From Oscarella lobularis (lineage: Eukaryota > Porifera > Homoscleromorpha > Homosclerophorida > Oscarellidae), in assembly GCF_947507565.1 (NCBI RefSeq), contig NC_089175.1:372001-436000 (forward strand): 64,000 nt of DNA. Direction: 5' to 3'. How positions within the stretch are numbered: position 1 is the first letter of the stretch; the number at the start of each line of letters is the position of its first letter. The position numbers and the translations under genes are program-made. The notes under the pieces are model-generated. The model saw only the letters and a program-made list of their open reading frames with translations, had not been told where the DNA came from and did no database searches. Positions 22,772-31,334 of the stretch are shown piece after piece.

Positions 22772-24823
22772 ATGTTTCGATTGTGTGCGTTCCTTCTTCT
22801 CTTCTGGTGTGCTACCAGCTCCGACGTGTCACCATCCAAGTTTGTCAACAGTCTCGGTATGAAAATGGTTCGCATACCGCCGGGAAAGTACCTAATGGGC
22901 TACAGTCGCGTCTCCCTGCCAAAAACGCTCACTCTGGACCTCCCCTATCGAAGCAAAGGCGACTACGACGAAAGACCGTATCACTACGTCACAATCGAAC
23001 GATCATTCTACGCATCCGAGCACGAAGTAACAAACTCGGTTTTCGAGCAAATCGATCCGAGTCACGCGCGCTATCGGGGCGCGATGAACTTCTCGAGAGA
23101 CGACGACGAAGCGGTCATCTTCGTCAGCTGGCACGACGCCGTTTCGTTCTGCGACGAACTCGCAAAACGCGAAAATAGAAAATATCGTCTTCCAACGGAA
23201 GCCGAATGGGAATACGCGGCACGTGCGAATACAGTGACGTATTTTAACACGGGCGACGACGTCCCGAAATCGTATCAAAAATGTCAAAAAAATTCGTGGT
23301 ATCCCGGAGAACCGGAAGAGTGCCCACTGCCCAAACTAACCGTCGGCCAAACGCCGGCGAATGGATTTGGTTTGAAGGACACAGTTGGAAATGTTGAAGA
23401 GTGGACAGCCGATTGGTACGGTTGGTATGACGACAATAACGTCACGAATCCAGTGGGACCGTCAGACGGGGATTTCAAGGTGTCACGTGGCGGCAGTCAT
23501 TCAACCGAACTCTATTATCTAAGATCGGCCAATCGGATGGGAACCCTGCCTGAGGACATGAGCTGGTACATTGGATTTCGCGTTGTCATGGAAGATCCGA
23601 ACCCGGAATTCTACACGGAATCCGATTCCCATTTGATCCCAATTCCAAAACAGAGAGATGAGCCATCTAAGGAGAATTTTAAAAAATCAGAATCTCCTCT
23701 CCCTCCTCCTCCTAATATGGATCCCAATGAGCCGTATTTCTACGGACCTCTAAAGTACGTCAATATACCCCATGATCACGATCATCTTCCCTTCGGTCAC
23801 CACAACCACGACCCCGCAATTTGTCCCTGTCCCAACGGCGACATCTTCGCCATATGGTACAGCTGCTGGTCCGAAACCGATCGCGAACTCGGCATCGTTT
23901 CGAGTCGTCTTCCCAACGGATCGAGCGCGTGGGAAACGCCGTCGATCTTCTGGAACGCGCCCGATCGCAACGACCACGCGCCGGCGATGTACGTCGACGA
24001 AAATCAGACGATGTATCATTTCAACGGGCTCTCGGCGGCGGGAACGTTCGGTAGCCTAGCGACGATAATGCGCACTTCGAACGACAGCGGTCGAACGTGG
24101 TCGCGCGCTGATTTGATATTCGCTTCGCACGGCCTAAAGCACATGCCCGTCGAGACGGTAATTAAGACGAAAGACGGCGCTCTTTTATTGCCTACTGATG
24201 GTGTGACGGGTGGCACGGGCTATACGGTTCTCCACGTGTCGTTGGATAACGGCTACACGTGGGCTGATCCTCCGCTTGGTCCCATACTCGGTATCCACGG
24301 CGCTGTCGTTCAGCTGACGAACGGTAGTCTGTATGCGCTTGGTCGCGGGGACGATATCGACGGTAATATGGTTCGTAGTCTTTCGACGGATATGGGTCGA
24401 AAGTGGTCATACGCGAGATCGCCGTTTCCCGGTATTCACGGCGGGCAGCGCGAGGTTTTGCTTCGTTTGAACGAAGGGCCTATTATGATGCTCGGTTTTG
24501 CCAATGAGCCCATGCCGATTATCGATGTTTCGAATGGGACGAGACACGTTACGGGTTTGTATGCGGCTATTAGTTACGACGAGGGAGAGACGTGGCCCAA
24601 TCGACGGCTTCTTTCTGACGACGGAAAGGGTCGAAAGGAGGAGTGTCTGGACGGGAAGACGTTTGTGATGAGCTACAAGACGGCTGAGCCGAACGGCTAC
24701 ATGTCGGCGAGACAGTCCAAAGACGGTCTTATTCATATTATATCCAGTCGAAATTACTATCGTATCAATGCCAAGTGGCTCTCGACGAGGCCTCCGGTTC
24801 CACCACGGAATGACATACAGTGA
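22772..24823 (+). CDS. Secreted SUMF/FGE-fold and sialidase (BNR) fusion protein, intronless
   Basis: 683-residue ORF without introns. The ATG at 22772 opens a signal peptide (MFRLCAFLLLFWCATSS); an in-frame Met 12 codons upstream is less likely. Residues about 25-285 are a formylglycine-generating-enzyme-like domain: MVRIPPGKYLMG, ASEHEVTN, VSWHDAVSFCDEL, YRLPTEAEWEYAAR, GNVEEWTADWYG, SRGGSH and GFRVV. The catalytic Cys pair of true FGE should follow RGGS; here the residues are HSTELYYLR, so sulfatase activation is unlikely. Residues about 320-660 are a sialidase-type beta-propeller with four Asp-box motifs (SNDSGRTW, SLDNGYTW, STDMGRKW, SYDEGETW). Many N-glycosylation sequons are present. 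The pairing of these domains in one secreted protein is familiar from planctomycete-type bacteria. Exo-glycosidase activity is plausible but unproven. Confidence 0.88.
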   Translation: MFRLCAFLLLFWCATSSDVSPSKFVNSLGMKMVRIPPGKYLMGYSRVSLPKTLTLDLPYRSKGDYDERPYHYVTIERSFYASEHEVTNSVFEQIDPSHARYRGAMNFSRDDDEAVIFVSWHDAVSFCDELAKRENRKYRLPTEAEWEYAARANTVTYFNTGDDVPKSYQKCQKNSWYPGEPEECPLPKLTVGQTPANGFGLKDTVGNVEEWTADWYGWYDDNNVTNPVGPSDGDFKVSRGGSHSTELYYLRSANRMGTLPEDMSWYIGFRVVMEDPNPEFYTESDSHLIPIPKQRDEPSKENFKKSESPLPPPPNMDPNEPYFYGPLKYVNIPHDHDHLPFGHHNHDPAICPCPNGDIFAIWYSCWSETDRELGIVSSRLPNGSSAWETPSIFWNAPDRNDHAPAMYVDENQTMYHFNGLSAAGTFGSLATIMRTSNDSGRTWSRADLIFASHGLKHMPVETVIKTKDGALLLPTDGVTGGTGYTVLHVSLDNGYTWADPPLGPILGIHGAVVQLTNGSLYALGRGDDIDGNMVRSLSTDMGRKWSYARSPFPGIHGGQREVLLRLNEGPIMMLGFANEPMPIIDVSNGTRHVTGLYAAISYDEGETWPNRRLLSDDGKGRKEECLDGKTFVMSYKTAEPNGYMSARQSKDGLIHIISSRNYYRINAKWLSTRPPVPPRNDIQ

Positions 24824-25115
24824 GTTAACGGTTTTTTTGTTTGACTTTTTTGTCTTTTCTCAGTGATACGTGAAGAAATTGGAATGAATTCTCTTTCTTG
24901 TTTTGCGAGCATGAGGTAAAGAGGTAGTGGCGGTACAGAGAAGAATTTAGTTCTTCTGGGTGAAATTGCTCAGTTTTAATGACTAAAATGGGATCGTTCA
25001 CGCAAGTGGAATCTATTGCTAGACAAACAGTACAGCAGATGAAATCACATAGGTTAAGAGAACGATGAAAGAAAGACATTTCACGGGGTGTAAGGGAAAA
25101 AGCCGAGTAAGTTCC

Positions 25116-28031
25116 TTACTCCTTGACCTGCAAGAAGAAAGTGCGAATGTCCATAGGATTCAAACTGATCGTCTCATCCGGAAAGCTGACGACATTCTTC
25201 TTTCTTCCATCTTCAACGTCGTCGTCGTCGTTTTTCTCACCAACGACTTTCCACACCAGACGATTCTCCTCCTTCTTAAGCAGATTCGCTCCGAGCGTCA
25301 TCTCCTCGACGCTCTCAACTTCCAATGACGTAAACATCCCATCGAATCCTGGCACTTCAACGGGTCTCGACAGCTCCTCGTCCTCGCCAACAGCGAACTG
25401 ATGATCGAGACGAACGAGCACGCCTTCCGGCTCCCGCTGCAACGTTAACAAGTGAACATTTTCCGGCAACGGCTCCTTCAATCCGCTATAAGTACCCCGA
25501 CGATTTTGAACCCATTTTTCAGCGGTACCCTCCATCGCCGCAACTCCCGCACGCGGTTGCATAAAGATTCTCTCGCCGAGCAGACGATGCATGCGACCGG
25601 CGCGCTCGATCGGCGCCACCTGGAGAAAATGCGAACCGCGAATAATAAGCCCCCGACCGTCGCGTCCCGGCTCGTTCAACGGCTCCCCGACGCCAAAATG
25701 ATCGTCGTACAAAAGTCGCCTATGAATCATGAGCTCGACTTCGCCGTCGTTCATGCTCGAGCCGCCCTGCGAACGATCCGTCAAAACGGTCAATTGAACG
25801 CCGGCGGCGCGATCCTGTATCGCGATTCGACTGTCGACGGGGAAATAATTGCTCGCCACCGGTTCGGTGAGATTGATTTCGTACGTGTCTCGATGAAAGC
25901 GAACGCGCCGCTGCATCTCCCTCCCATTCGCGTCCGTGTAGAACGTCTTCTCCGACGCTAAATTCGACGTGAAGCGGCTAATGATCTCCTTGCCCCAGCC
26001 GTCTTTGATCGGAATCGGTCCGACGGTGAATTCGAATTCGGCGTACGACGCTTCGGCGTAGAGTCGAACGACTTGAGACGCGACGCCGTCGTGGACGATC
26101 TGACGCACTTCTTCGACGACGTCCGACTTGAATACTTCCCATTCGTACGGCATTCCGTCGGCGAGATCGTACGTTTCACTCGAATTCGGTCGAAATACGT
26201 AGGCTCCGGACGCCTGTTTGCTTAGTTTATTATTGCCGGCACTGGCGTTGTACCAGCGGAGTTCCTGCGTCACGGGCGTGCTCATGTTTTCCTTCAAATT
26301 CTCAACCAGTTTCAATCGTCCCGTCGCCCCGTCGAAAGTGAGTCGAAGCATAGAATTGGAAATCGAAAAATCTTCTTTCGGTTTAGCGGATTCAACAATC
26401 GGCGTCGTCGCCGGTGCCGTCTCGACGAAATACGTGGCGTAACCGAGCGGCGGCGCCGTCGCTTGAAAAACGACTTCGTACAACGCAGAACTTCGGTTAC
26501 CGCGTACCCGACTCGTTTCCTTGCCGACGGGAAACACGGTACTGGGCACGGACTCCAAGGCGAAGTTCCTAACAACGTAGTCGCTTTCCTTCGAAACGGG
26601 AAATCGCACAGGCCACGTAGTGGCTCTCGGAAGAGGATTATAAACGAAGACGACAAACGACGTCGCGTTCTCAGTCGACGGGCAAACGCTGACGTTGGCG
26701 AGAAAACAGAAATCGATTTTCAACGCGTTCGTCTCGTCGACGAGTCGAGCGAGAGCGTTTCCGACGACGAGCGCGCAAGCGTCGCTGCCCTCCGACACGC
26801 GCAACTCGTAGTCGTACGTCACCACCTGTTTCTCCGTTCCCGTTATCGCGTCGTGATGCTGAAGAACGGCGAGAGCGCGTCGCAACGTCGTCGACGTTAT
26901 GACGTCATTATACGGGCCAACGATCGTTTCGAGTTGCTTGCAAATTTGCAGCCAATTGTTCGCCCAACGCGAGTAGCCCTTGAGCGACGGTCGACTGGTG
27001 AAAAAGCCGCTCCAATAGGAATGGGGCCCGCTCGAGTGCGGCAAGAAATCGTCCGTTTTCAGCGTCCATTCGTCGTCGAGCGCGTGCTTCGCCTCGACGT
27101 ATATCGACGGCGTCGAATAGAAAGCGTTGAGTCGAAGCGATTCGTTGCTGTTCGCATACTGAATCAGCTTGTCGACGTTTTTAAACCAGCGGTGGGCGTT
27201 CTTATAAGCGAAATCGCTTCCCATGGTCACCAAGATGTGATTGCCGACGATCGACGCGTTCTGCGTCCACGAGTCGTTTGCAAACAGGGCCAACTTTTCG
27301 ATGACGTTATAATCCTCCAATCGCATGTCGTCGTGAAAATCGTCGTTGTCATTGTCGAAACGGAAACCCTGCGGTGGCCCGTAGGTTCCTCGAAAAAACG
27401 CGCCAGTGAACATATCCGCGCCTGCGCCGAGACTCGGACTTCCGCGCCAAATCATCTCGAGCGTCCGATTGGCCGAACGCTTCGCGAGATCCTGATAGTC
27501 GATGCGCGCGAAGAAGAACCCGTCGAAGCCCATCTGAGCGAAGAGCGACGCCTGCGCCGACGAATGGCCGAACGGATCGATGTGCCAGGCGACGCGCGGT
27601 CGTCCCGAATCGCCGAACGCGCGTTTGAGAACGAGAAACCCTTCGGTCATCTGATCGACGATTGCGTTGTAGTGCGTCGCCGCTTCGTCGTTCATGCACC
27701 AGCCGCCGTTGATGAATTCGAGCGCGCCTTCGTTGACGAGAGATCGAACGATCGCCTGCGTCGATTCGGTCTGCTGGCGCCACCAGCGTTCGAAGAATGC
27801 AATTTCGACGTAGATGAAACGACGTTTGCGATCGATTTGAAGCTCTTCGACGACCGTGTCCAAGATGTATTGGACCGATTCGTAATAGTATTGATCGACG
27901 GTCACCTGCCAGCCCGTGTCGTCGTGTGTGTGCGGTACAATGTGCACGTTGATTTTGTCTGTCGCGTACTCGATTCCTCGAATGCACGACACTGCCGCCA
28001 AGACGAGAATGAGACCTGCCCCTGCTGCCAT
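25116..28031 (-). CDS. MAN2B1: Lysosomal alpha-mannosidase, GH38, intronless
   Basis: Glycoside hydrolase family 38 enzyme that trims alpha-mannose from glycoprotein oligosaccharides in lysosomes. 971 residues in one exon. The ATG at 28031 (MAAGAGLILVLAAVSC, signal peptide) was chosen; an earlier in-frame ATG at 28181 lies antisense to the neighbouring OCIA gene and would bury the signal. Zinc-site motifs HTHDDTGW near residue 35 and WHIDPFGHSSAQ (nucleophile Asp) are intact, as are FFFARIDYQD and LQHHDAITGTEKQ. The middle and C-terminal beta domains are complete, ending DIRTFFLQVKE and TAA. Animal orthologues usually have many introns, so the single exon is odd. A 5' fragment of this gene was duplicated to 30194-30348. 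It starts 73 bp from the OCIA gene on the other strand. Confidence 0.95.
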   Translation of the reverse strand: MAAGAGLILVLAAVSCIRGIEYATDKINVHIVPHTHDDTGWQVTVDQYYYESVQYILDTVVEELQIDRKRRFIYVEIAFFERWWRQQTESTQAIVRSLVNEGALEFINGGWCMNDEAATHYNAIVDQMTEGFLVLKRAFGDSGRPRVAWHIDPFGHSSAQASLFAQMGFDGFFFARIDYQDLAKRSANRTLEMIWRGSPSLGAGADMFTGAFFRGTYGPPQGFRFDNDNDDFHDDMRLEDYNVIEKLALFANDSWTQNASIVGNHILVTMGSDFAYKNAHRWFKNVDKLIQYANSNESLRLNAFYSTPSIYVEAKHALDDEWTLKTDDFLPHSSGPHSYWSGFFTSRPSLKGYSRWANNWLQICKQLETIVGPYNDVITSTTLRRALAVLQHHDAITGTEKQVVTYDYELRVSEGSDACALVVGNALARLVDETNALKIDFCFLANVSVCPSTENATSFVVFVYNPLPRATTWPVRFPVSKESDYVVRNFALESVPSTVFPVGKETSRVRGNRSSALYEVVFQATAPPLGYATYFVETAPATTPIVESAKPKEDFSISNSMLRLTFDGATGRLKLVENLKENMSTPVTQELRWYNASAGNNKLSKQASGAYVFRPNSSETYDLADGMPYEWEVFKSDVVEEVRQIVHDGVASQVVRLYAEASYAEFEFTVGPIPIKDGWGKEIISRFTSNLASEKTFYTDANGREMQRRVRFHRDTYEINLTEPVASNYFPVDSRIAIQDRAAGVQLTVLTDRSQGGSSMNDGEVELMIHRRLLYDDHFGVGEPLNEPGRDGRGLIIRGSHFLQVAPIERAGRMHRLLGERIFMQPRAGVAAMEGTAEKWVQNRRGTYSGLKEPLPENVHLLTLQREPEGVLVRLDHQFAVGEDEELSRPVEVPGFDGMFTSLEVESVEEMTLGANLLKKEENRLVWKVVGEKNDDDDVEDGRKKNVVSFPDETISLNPMDIRTFFLQVKE

Positions 28032-28104
28032 AGTCACGTGCGGTTTTGTTTCACGAGCGTCAACGTGCGCTAGAGGTGACGTAATCGTCCGGAGCCTTGG
28101 GCAC
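28032..28104. promoter_or_regulatory. Bidirectional promoter alpha-mannosidase / OCIA-a
   Basis: 73 bp between opposing ATGs, carrying TCACGTG near 28034 (an E-box/CLEAR-like core) and GTGACGTAA near 28077 (a CRE-like core). The same elements survive in the right copy (about 30351-30400). Confidence 0.5.
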
Positions 28105-28811
28105 ATGGCTGAAGCAAAAGCCAAAACTCCTGACGCTTCAAAGACTGAATCTCCATGTTCTTCGGGGAACTTTAGTCCCATAGTAGGCTATAGGCTAATC
28201 GAACACGCGTACGACCGCGACCGCCTTACGATCAACGTCTCTTTGCAGCTTTCGGACCAGGAGTTGGCCCTTTTGAAAGAGTGCCGTCGCAATTCCGCGT
28301 TGTATCGAGGTGCGTGAGAAAATGGGAAAAATAATATTATCGGTGACTTATTGCGCAATCGATCGCTAAAGGAGTCCCTCTTGGAACCGCTTCAGCCGTA
28401 TCGCTTTACCTCGTGACTAACAGAGGTGTGAGAGAAAGGATCTCGTGGTTTTTTTTCACTGATTTTTTCGTAGGTTTTTTTGGAAAGGGAGTTCAGAAGT
28501 GGCCTGCCATTTTTAAGCTGCAGATTCCTTTTCTTGCTTTCTGTGTTGGATTTGGATTTGGTGCTCACTCCTATCGCAGCATCTGTTTCGAAAACTTCAA
28601 AAAATTGGAAAATTCTCTTCTCGCTGAGATGGCCAAAGTGGGGTCAGGCCGAATGAAAGGGAGATTTGGATACGTGTATAATTTTTTTATAATGTTTAGA
28701 GAAGCAAAGGGAGGCTTTGGACCTTTTTACATCTCAAACAAATTCGAGAAGATTATCGAAAAGAAGATTATGGAACAGAAAAGAAAGCTTGAGCAGTATA
28801 CACCAAAATGA
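28105..28811 (+). CDS. OCIAD: OCIA-domain protein a, left copy (OCIAD1/2 family)
   Basis: OCIAD1/2 (Asrij) proteins are membrane-anchored mitochondrial/endosomal factors with a two-helix OCIA domain. ATG at 28105 (MAEAKAKTPDAS). Exon 1 ends before GTAGGC; the intron ends TTTGCAG, and exon 2 reads LSDQELALLKECRRNSALYRG. Exon 3: VPLGTASAVSLYLVTNRG. Exon 4: FFGKGVQKWP, IPFLAFCVGFGFGAHSYRS, FENFKKLENSLLAEM. These match the OCIA core (ECN..., VPLA..., FKKLENSPL). Straight reading continues to TGA 28809-28811. Exon 1 reads through in frame in this copy but not in the right copy, which supports the 67-nt intron. A 26-nt GT...AG stretch (GTGTATAAT...TTTAG) near 28674 could be a tiny intron but I treat it as read-through. 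Confidence 0.85.
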
Positions 28812-28993
28812 AGAGATATTTAGTACGCTTTGATGTTGGACACTCGCGCGAAAAAAAACACATCAACTGCACTGATCATACTACAATTAAATGTCCTTCC
28901 TTCCTTCTCATTCCCATATTGGATCTCCATATTTGTTTCTCTTCACAGGACCTTGGGGGAAAGAGAGCAATGTCGAGGAGTTGCAGAATAGTC

Positions 28994-29640
28994 TTAGAGT
29001 AACTCACGATTTTGCGTTGGTATTGAAATGTCTTTCCTTGAAACGTCATCATCACAATTCGACGTCGATCCTGACGACGATTTGGCGAGACTTTGTCTGT
29101 GCCGTTCTCTGATGTCATCAAATGTCAGAGTGCCAGTAGAATTCTGGGACGATTCAGAAGAAGAATCCAGATCAGAGTCCATTTCAAATGCCGACGGCTG
29201 TGGCGGCGGCGGCGGCGGCGGCGAGGACGCGGGAGCATTCACTTGGCGGCGCTGAGGTACCTCTCTCCGTGGAGCAAAACCTCCAATCTGACCTTTTCTT
29301 TATAATAGCATTAGCAAATGAAGACGCTAGGTTCTGCTCTGATTATTCACCTTTCTTGATACTCTCGAACCTGCTCGGCTAGATTCGAATTTTCCAGCTG
29401 CATTATCTTCTCAAAGCACTTCGTCTTGTACGACGCGGTGCCAACGTAAAATCCGACGACAAAAGCGCTGACCCAATACATGGTCGACGAACGTCCAGGC
29501 CGTCCTGAAGCAATGCAATAAGTAATACAACGAAAATGTTGGTGTAAAGCTTATCGTACCTCTTCTAGCGAGTTCTCTTGCAAAGATCGCACAGACGGTC
29601 CCAAGAGGAATACCTGAAGTAGAAAGAAGGCTCATATCGG
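28994..29640 (-). pseudogene. OCIA-domain protein b, left copy, 5'-truncated
   Basis: Copy of the gene at 31335-32158 lacking its first two exons. What remains: exon with IPLGTVCAIFARELARRG (about 29635-29570), exon with YWVSAFVVGFYVGTASYKTK and FEKIMQLENSNLAEQV (about 29505-29361), and the Pro-rich/acidic last exon (PPPPPPPQPSAFEMDSD, FDDIRERHRQSLAKS) ending at 28994. The deletion junction lies a few bases upstream of the first surviving exon. By chance an in-frame ATG sits there (MSLLSTSG), so a short product lacking half the OCIA domain is conceivable. Convergent with OCIA-a. Confidence 0.8.
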
Positions 29641-29649
29641 GTGCTCACA

Positions 29650-30190
29650 TCACAAGCCTACAAGAGAAAATACAGTACAGTTGTATTTATTGGAAGAGAT
29701 GGCGTTCTATTTGTGATTCAGCTGAATTGAGACGAATTTCTGCCGCCGGAGGATACGTTGAATTAAATCACGTCAATGGTAGAATAGCAGCTTCAGATGG
29801 TCGTGGCTTTATTATTTTTTCAGGGTCCCTCGCTTTGTCTCGAGCCCTCGGCGACTTTGCCTTTAAGAAGAATCCTAGCAAATCACCAGAGGAACAAATT
29901 ATAACAGGTGAATAGAACAAGACTATGCAAGCCATCTTCTTCTGGTTATTAATCAATGGCGCTTATATATAGCCTCGCCTGAAGTAATTGTAAAGGAAAT
30001 AACCAATGAGCACGAGTTTGTGGTACTATATATGAAAGCACTTTTACTGTGGGTTACCGAAATTTTCTTGTCTAGGAATATGGGACGTTTTGACAAATGT
30101 TGAGGCGGTAGAGTTCGTGCGAAGCCGCATCAGTCAAAACATGGAACTTTGCCAGGTGAAATTTATTATTAAATATTTTTGACTCAAAGC
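29650..30190 (+). pseudogene. PPM1 phosphatase, left copy, truncated at both ends
   Basis: Middle exons of the PPM1 gene only: ELRRISAAGGYVELNHVNG, SLALSRALGDFAFKKN, SPEVIVKEITNEHEFVVL and GIWDVLTNVEAVEFV. The first exons (with MEDAH and DGHGG metal motifs) fall in the deleted 0.95 kb. The last exon (DNMTVVIV) lies beyond the duplication breakpoint. The GCDG that should follow EFVVL is also lost by a small deletion at about 30030. No functional phosphatase can be made. Confidence 0.88.
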
Positions 30191-30193
30191 TAC

Positions 30194-30348
30194 ATGTATT
30201 GGACCGATTCGTAATAGTATTGGGGTCGACGGTCACCTGCCAGCCCGTGCGTGTGCGGTACGATGTGCACGTTGATTTTGTCTGTCGCGTACTCGATTCC
30301 TCGAATGCACGACGCTGCCGCCAAGACGAGAATGAGCCCTGCTGCCAT
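30194..30348 (-). pseudogene. Alpha-mannosidase 5' fragment
   Basis: First about 50 codons of the alpha-mannosidase gene including the signal peptide ATG (30348). It is broken by an 8-base deletion beside HTH (in the CAGCCCGTG region) and by extra bases near 30227, and cut off at the duplication junction. It keeps the promoter shared with OCIA-a. Confidence 0.9.
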
Positions 30349-30449
30349 AGTCACGTGCGGTTTTGTTTCACGAGCGTCAACGTGCGCTAGACCTAAGTGA
30401 CGTAATCGTCAGGTAACCGGTTCAGAATTCCTTTGACCTTTGGGCACAC

Positions 30450-31024
30450 ATGGCTGAAGCAAAAACCAAAACTCCTGACGCTGCAAAGACTGAACGTCCA
30501 TGTTCTTCGGGGAACTTTCGTCCCAAAGTAGGTACATAGGCTATCGAACACGCGTACGACCGCGGCCGCCTTACGATCAACGTCTCTTTGCAGCTTTCGG
30601 ACCAGGAGATTGCCGTTTTGAAAGACTGCCGTCGCAATTCCGTGTGGTATCGAGGTGCGTGAGAAAATGGGAAGAATAATATTATCGGTGACTTATCGAT
30701 CGCTAAAGGAGTCCCTCTTGGAACCGCTTCAGCTGTATCGCTTTACCTCGTGACTACCAGAGGTATGAGAGAAAGGATCTCGTCGTTTTTTTTCTTCACT
30801 GACTTCTCGTAGGTTTTCTTGGAAAGGGAGCTCAGAAGTGGCCTAAGCTGATTTCTTCTCTTGCTTTCTTTGTTGGATTTGGATTGGGTGCTCGCTCTTA
30901 TCGCAGCACCTGTTTCGAAAACATCAAAAAATTGGAAAATTCTTTTCTTGCTGACATGGTCAAAGCGGGGTCAGGCCGAATGAAAGGGAGATTTGGATAC
31001 GTGTATAATTTTTTTAATGTTTAG
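30450..31024 (+). CDS. OCIAD: OCIA-domain protein a, right copy
   Basis: Paralogue of 28105-28811. ATG at 30450 (MAEAKTKTPDAAK), exon 1 ends before GTAGGT. The following bases would stop the straight frame at once, so the TTTGCAG-terminated intron is needed here. Exon 2: LSDQEIAVLKDCRRNSVWYRG; then VPLGTASAVSLYLVTTRG; then LGKGAQKWPKLISSLAFFVG, ARSYRSTCFENIKKLENSFL. A 2-base difference after GRFGYVYNFF puts TAG at 31022-31024, so the C-terminal tail seen in the left copy is lost unless a 24-nt GT-AG stretch is spliced. The OCIA domain is intact, so it is probably functional. Confidence 0.75.
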
Positions 31025-31334
31025 GGAAGCAAAGGGAGGCTTTGGACCTTTTTTCAGGTCAAACGAATTCGAGAAGATCATGAAAAAGCACAATGTTCCA
31101 ACAGGCGAAGCAGAAAAGAAAGCTTGAGCAGTATACACCAAAACGAAGAGAGATATTTAGTACGCTTTGATGTTGGACTCGCGCGAAAAAAAACACATCA
31201 ACTGCACTTTTAACATACTACAATTAAATGTCCTTCCTTCCTTCCTTCTCATTCCCATATTGGATCTCCGTATTTGTTTCTCTTCACAGGACCTTGGGGG
31301 AAAGAGAGCAATGTCGAGGAGTTGCAGAATAGTC

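Larger units (their letters stand above)
27865..30198. repeat. Tandem segmental duplication, left copy (with 0.95-kb internal deletion)
   Basis: Starts inside alpha-mannosidase codons and ends in the last intron of a PPM1 copy. It is mostly identical to 30194-33491 with scattered substitutions and small indels. Relative to the right copy it lacks about 955 bp (right-copy 31970-32924) at position about 29641-29652. That deletion removed the 5' exons of both OCIA-b and PPM1. Confidence 0.9.

Noticed and set aside
26463-28073. 536-codon plus-strand ORF
   Set aside because: It is antisense to the alpha-mannosidase coding exon. The Arg/Val-rich composition is that of a shadow frame, and no domain is recognisable.
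28032-28181. Earlier ATG (28181) for alpha-mannosidase
   Set aside because: The extra 50 residues are the complement of OCIA-a exon 1 and hide the signal peptide; the ATG at 28031 fits the family.
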